From: Batkoa obscura
Taxonomy: Eukaryota > Entomophthoromycota > Entomophthoromycetes > Entomophthorales > Batkoaceae
NCBI GenBank assembly: GCA_030770535.1
Contig: JASVEC010000208.1
Location: 1 to 31,297 of the forward strand
Length of the DNA stretch: 31,297 nucleotides
Reading direction: 5' to 3'
The position numbers and the translations under genes are program-made. A model generated the notes under the pieces. That model was not told where the DNA came from, did no database searches, and was given only the letters and a program-made list of their open reading frames with translations. Position 1 is the stretch's first letter. The number at the start of each line of letters is the position of its first letter. Shown here piece by piece: positions 28,601 through 31,297 of the stretch.

Positions 28601-29650
28601 CTATTTTTTCATTCTATTGAATCTACCGCTTAATCTATTGTATTATGTTCCTAATAGGTATAAAATTTTCTTTAATTCATTTAAAATTCATAGAATTTTC
28701 TTATGGCATCCATATTTGTATCATAAATCATAAAGTATTACTAGTTTCTTGGTTTATTTTAATACTACAGTAAAGCTATTATCTTGATTTTATTATGTTT
28801 TGTTATTTTTAAAATACCTGAATGTTTATTGAATACAACACTCCCTAAAGCGGGCTAAATCAAAAAAGGTTATACCTCAATTAAACCATAGCTGGTCTCT
28901 GGTCTTAATAATAGTAGTAATAGAAGAATCATTATTATTATTACTATATTATTATACAAATTGTTGTACATGAATCTTGATTTATTTTTCAACATTTATA
29001 TTATGTAATCAATTATATTCATACATTAGGTTTTAAAAAATTATTACCTATTTAAAGTTTTACAATTTCATTATTTTTTAACAAATCATGTTATCACTAT
29101 TTCAATTAAGGCTAATTCTGATAATAAATTATTTTCATTTTTATATTTCACCATAATACTATTAAATAATAAAATAAAATTCTTTTATTAAATCAATTTA
29201 TTTTATGACAGCACGTGCCTTTATTTTACTTATTATAAGGAACTTTGAGCTTATGTTTTTCATTTTAATAAACTTGCTTGGTTATTAAATCCATTTTATT
29301 TTTCTATCTACTGGGTTCTAGTTGGTTGAAGCTGTGGAGTTATCTTAAGCCCAGGATAACTTTAGAATATGTACACATTGAGGGCAATATTTCTTTAACT
29401 TTAAACCTAACCAAACAAATAAAAAACATTCTACAGCTGTTGTAACTCCTCTACAACTTTTTTAAACCCTGGTTCAGATATCTTAGCCAAATTTTAACAA
29501 AGAAATTTCTCCTAAATAAGTGCTTAATTAAGTCTCAAAAGAACTGCAATAGCTGTATGTAGGGGTGTCTTTTTCTTTTAATATTTATTTGATAATTCTA
29601 ATTTATAGTCTATAAAAAATTAATAAGATAAAAAAATAAACAATCATATA

Positions 29651-29744
29651 GGGATGTTTTTTGATTTCACTACTTTTCCATTTTTCAAGTGTTATTTAAG
29701 TGGGAAGATTATTAGTAAAATTTTTAAGCAAAAAGACACATCCC
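29651..29744 (+). repeat. fold-back element, copy 12
   Basis: ATATAGGGATGTTTTTTGAT at the left, CAAGTGTTATTTAAGTGG in the centre and GACACATCCCTATAT at the right. Both ends carry the same G-to-A type change, keeping the termini complementary, and both are flanked by TA. Confidence 0.82.
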
Positions 29745-29929
29745 TATATCATTAAGTTTAGCATGCTTTTAGAATTTTACTCTCAATGAACAGTTAGTTA
29801 AGTATGGTAAAATTGCAGCAGGTATACAAGAACAAAAATTTATATAACTAAATAGTGTAATAAAACCTATTATTACAAAATGCTCTTATGGTTTTCACTA
29901 AACATCACAGCTTTTATCATTTTGAAGAT

Positions 29930-30029
29930 GGAGATGTTTTTTTTTGGCTTCATTACTTTTTCCATCTTTTAAGTGCTATTTGAGTGGAAAAATTGTTAGT
30001 AAAATTCTTAAATACAAAAATACATTCCC
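29930..30029 (+). repeat. fold-back element, copy 13
   Basis: GGAGATGTTTTTTTTTGGCT at the left, AAGTGCTATTTGAGTGG in the centre, CAAAAATACATTCCCA at the right. It is a well-preserved copy about 185 bp from copy 12. Confidence 0.85.
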
Positions 30030-30468
30030 AGATAGCTCATTTTAACTATAATTTTCACAAAAACTAAGTTTTGTTAAAAGCTCCCCTTACCTTATCTTAT
30101 TACCATGACTGAGCGTTAACTTATCATTTTATAAATCCAGCATTCTCAAGTTAGTCTCTTAATAAAGCTCATAAGGCGTTATAAGAATAAGCTTATTAAA
30201 ATCAATGGTTTATAATCAATAAGAATAAAAATGCCTAAAGTGATCATTGGTTCACTTCTACTTATCACTTATTTTAGTAATTGAAAACTGAAACTGACAC
30301 AAATCTAATGTTAAATCAAATAATGATTTTTTATCTACAACCTGTACTTACTAATTAAGGCATAATTTTTTATATTAAGTATAAAGAATTAAGTGGATTG
30401 GTATTACTACATCACAAAAAACAAAAATTGAATCAACGATGTTGAGTTATGTGTCTAGATTGAAAGAG

Positions 30469-30479
30469 TATATAAAAAG
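30469..30479 (+). promoter_or_regulatory. relict TATA box of the terminal UGT pseudogene
   Basis: TATATAAAAAG in GAGTATATAAAAAG, about 49-59 bp before the ATG at 30528. It is the same 11-bp string as in front of the 16031 copy. Confidence 0.45.
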
Positions 30480-30527
30480 TCACTTTTGAATCGATAAATC
30501 GATATAAAAAATAGCGATTTTAGTATA

Positions 30528-31297
30528 ATGAAGTTTTATTTTACTTTTTGGCTTTTATTACTTGATTATTCAAAGCCAATTCATTTCTATAAAACCAACA
30601 TTCCATTGAATATAATGCTTCATTCAAGTGTAGTTGGTTGCTCATATACCTAAGGCATACTAAAGATTGGAAAAAAATTAATGTTATGAGGGCAGCAAGT
30701 CAGTTATGTAACCATTGAAAGTAATATTAAATTTACCCAAGGCTATAGCCCAACCAACTATTTTACAGATAAACTTATCAATGGTGACTTATTAAAAAAC
30801 GTTATGAGAACTCAGGTGTTATTAAAGCCTAAGATACATTGTATAAAACATTTCTTAGATCTTATTATTAATTATGTAACTATATGATATGATGAAACAT
30901 TAATTCCATTAAAGAAATATCTAACTAATAACCTAATGAATTTGCTATATTATAACTGATTATCTAAAAGTTGTAATGACTTAATAAAACAACTAAAAAT
31001 ACCCGATATTATTGAGTTCTAAGCTATTGATGGATTAAGTATTGAATATCAACCTTATCTAACTTTGGGGAATAAGTATAAATTATTGAATACAAAACAG
31101 ATATGTTTTTTACCGAGTTTTATGATCAAATTATCACTTTTTATGTTTCTTGTTATTATATAAAATAGCATAAAAAACAATTGAATATTAAAGTACATAA
31201 TAGTTTATTTGATGATTTTAGTTTTTCCTTAATTATTGCTAATACTTTTTTGATTTAGAACCAATGTTAAAATTATCCTCAAATATGATGAATATTG
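30528..31297 (+). pseudogene. decayed UDP-glycosyltransferase, second copy, cut by window end
   Basis: From an ATG at 30528 the frame gives a signal-peptide-like start, NIMLHSS, a ruined GGRSH motif (VGCSYT then stop), FTQGYSPTNYF, ETLIPLKKYL and LIKQLKIP, all UGT N-terminal-domain landmarks, with at least five in-frame stops. It is the inverted counterpart of 16031-15263. The first 50-60 bp of coding sequence and the promoter are clearly diverged, whereas about 30590-31297 differs by only some eight substitutions. The window ends inside the duplicated tract, so the rest of this copy is not visible. Confidence 0.9.

Larger units (their letters stand above)
28544..30527. other. gene-free spacer with two fold-back elements
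   Basis: No supported coding sequence. It holds the carbonic anhydrase promoter, fold-back copies 12 and 13 (29651-29744, 29930-30029) and the promoter remnant of the terminal UGT pseudogene. Confidence 0.6.

Noticed and set aside
29559-29600. TAGGGGTGTCTTTTTC resembling the left end of the fold-back family
   Set aside because: Only the terminal 15 or so bases match; no core and no right end follow, so it is not counted as a copy.

Overview
The window is very AT-rich nuclear DNA from a eukaryote with compact genes. Introns are 41-54 bp with GT...AG ends, and intergenic spacers are long and A/T-dominated. The products are a Ctr9 subunit of the Paf1 complex, secreted glutaminyl cyclase, secreted alpha-carbonic anhydrase and ER-type UDP-glycosyltransferases. 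My best guess is an early-diverging fungus, for example an AT-rich zygomycete-grade lineage such as Entomophthoromycotina. This is an inference from composition, intron size and gene content, not a placement.

Layout. 1-2797 is gene-poor. 2798-3619 (+) is a single-exon gene with a possible tubby-C-like fold. 5182-6263 (+) is a two-exon glutaminyl-peptide cyclotransferase, and 6333-6788 (-) is a secreted stand-alone subtilisin-propeptide/I9-like protein; the two converge. 6789-9224 is a nest of small inverted-repeat elements. 9272-19231 is a UDP-glycosyltransferase (UGT) cluster: two convergent paralogues (9272-10984 + and 11734-13443 -), a decayed copy (14767-16031 -) and a third intact gene (17546-19231 -), with a tRNA-Thr(AGU) at 17112-17184 (-). 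21675-26324 (-) is a 14-exon CTR9 gene whose spliced frame I could follow throughout (1330 codons plus stop). 27734-28543 (-) is an alpha-carbonic anhydrase. 30528 to the end (+) is a second decayed UGT copy in the opposite orientation to the first. Its body is about 99% identical to the first copy over roughly 700 bp.

The three intact UGTs share one design: signal peptide, luminal GT-B body, juxtamembrane cysteine pair, one C-terminal membrane segment and a short tail ending in KxKxx, the dilysine ER-retrieval form. They look like ER-resident, lumen-facing enzymes arranged like animal UGTs. The other secretory genes (cyclase, I9-like protein, carbonic anhydrase) are neighbours but show no evidence of acting in one pathway.

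The most striking non-genic signal is a family of about 95-100 bp fold-back elements, 13 copies by eye. Each is an imperfect palindrome centred on AGCGCT, with termini near TGGGGATGT/ACATCCCCA and usually flanked by TA. They occur in small clusters, and some neighbours share a single TA. Three other inverted-repeat elements (7915-8410, 14040-14262, 16408-16551) are also visible. The other main leads are the inverted UGT pseudogene pair, with a sharp identity gradient and C-to-T/G-to-A dominated decay, and the roughly 330-residue repetitive N-terminal extension on Ctr9.
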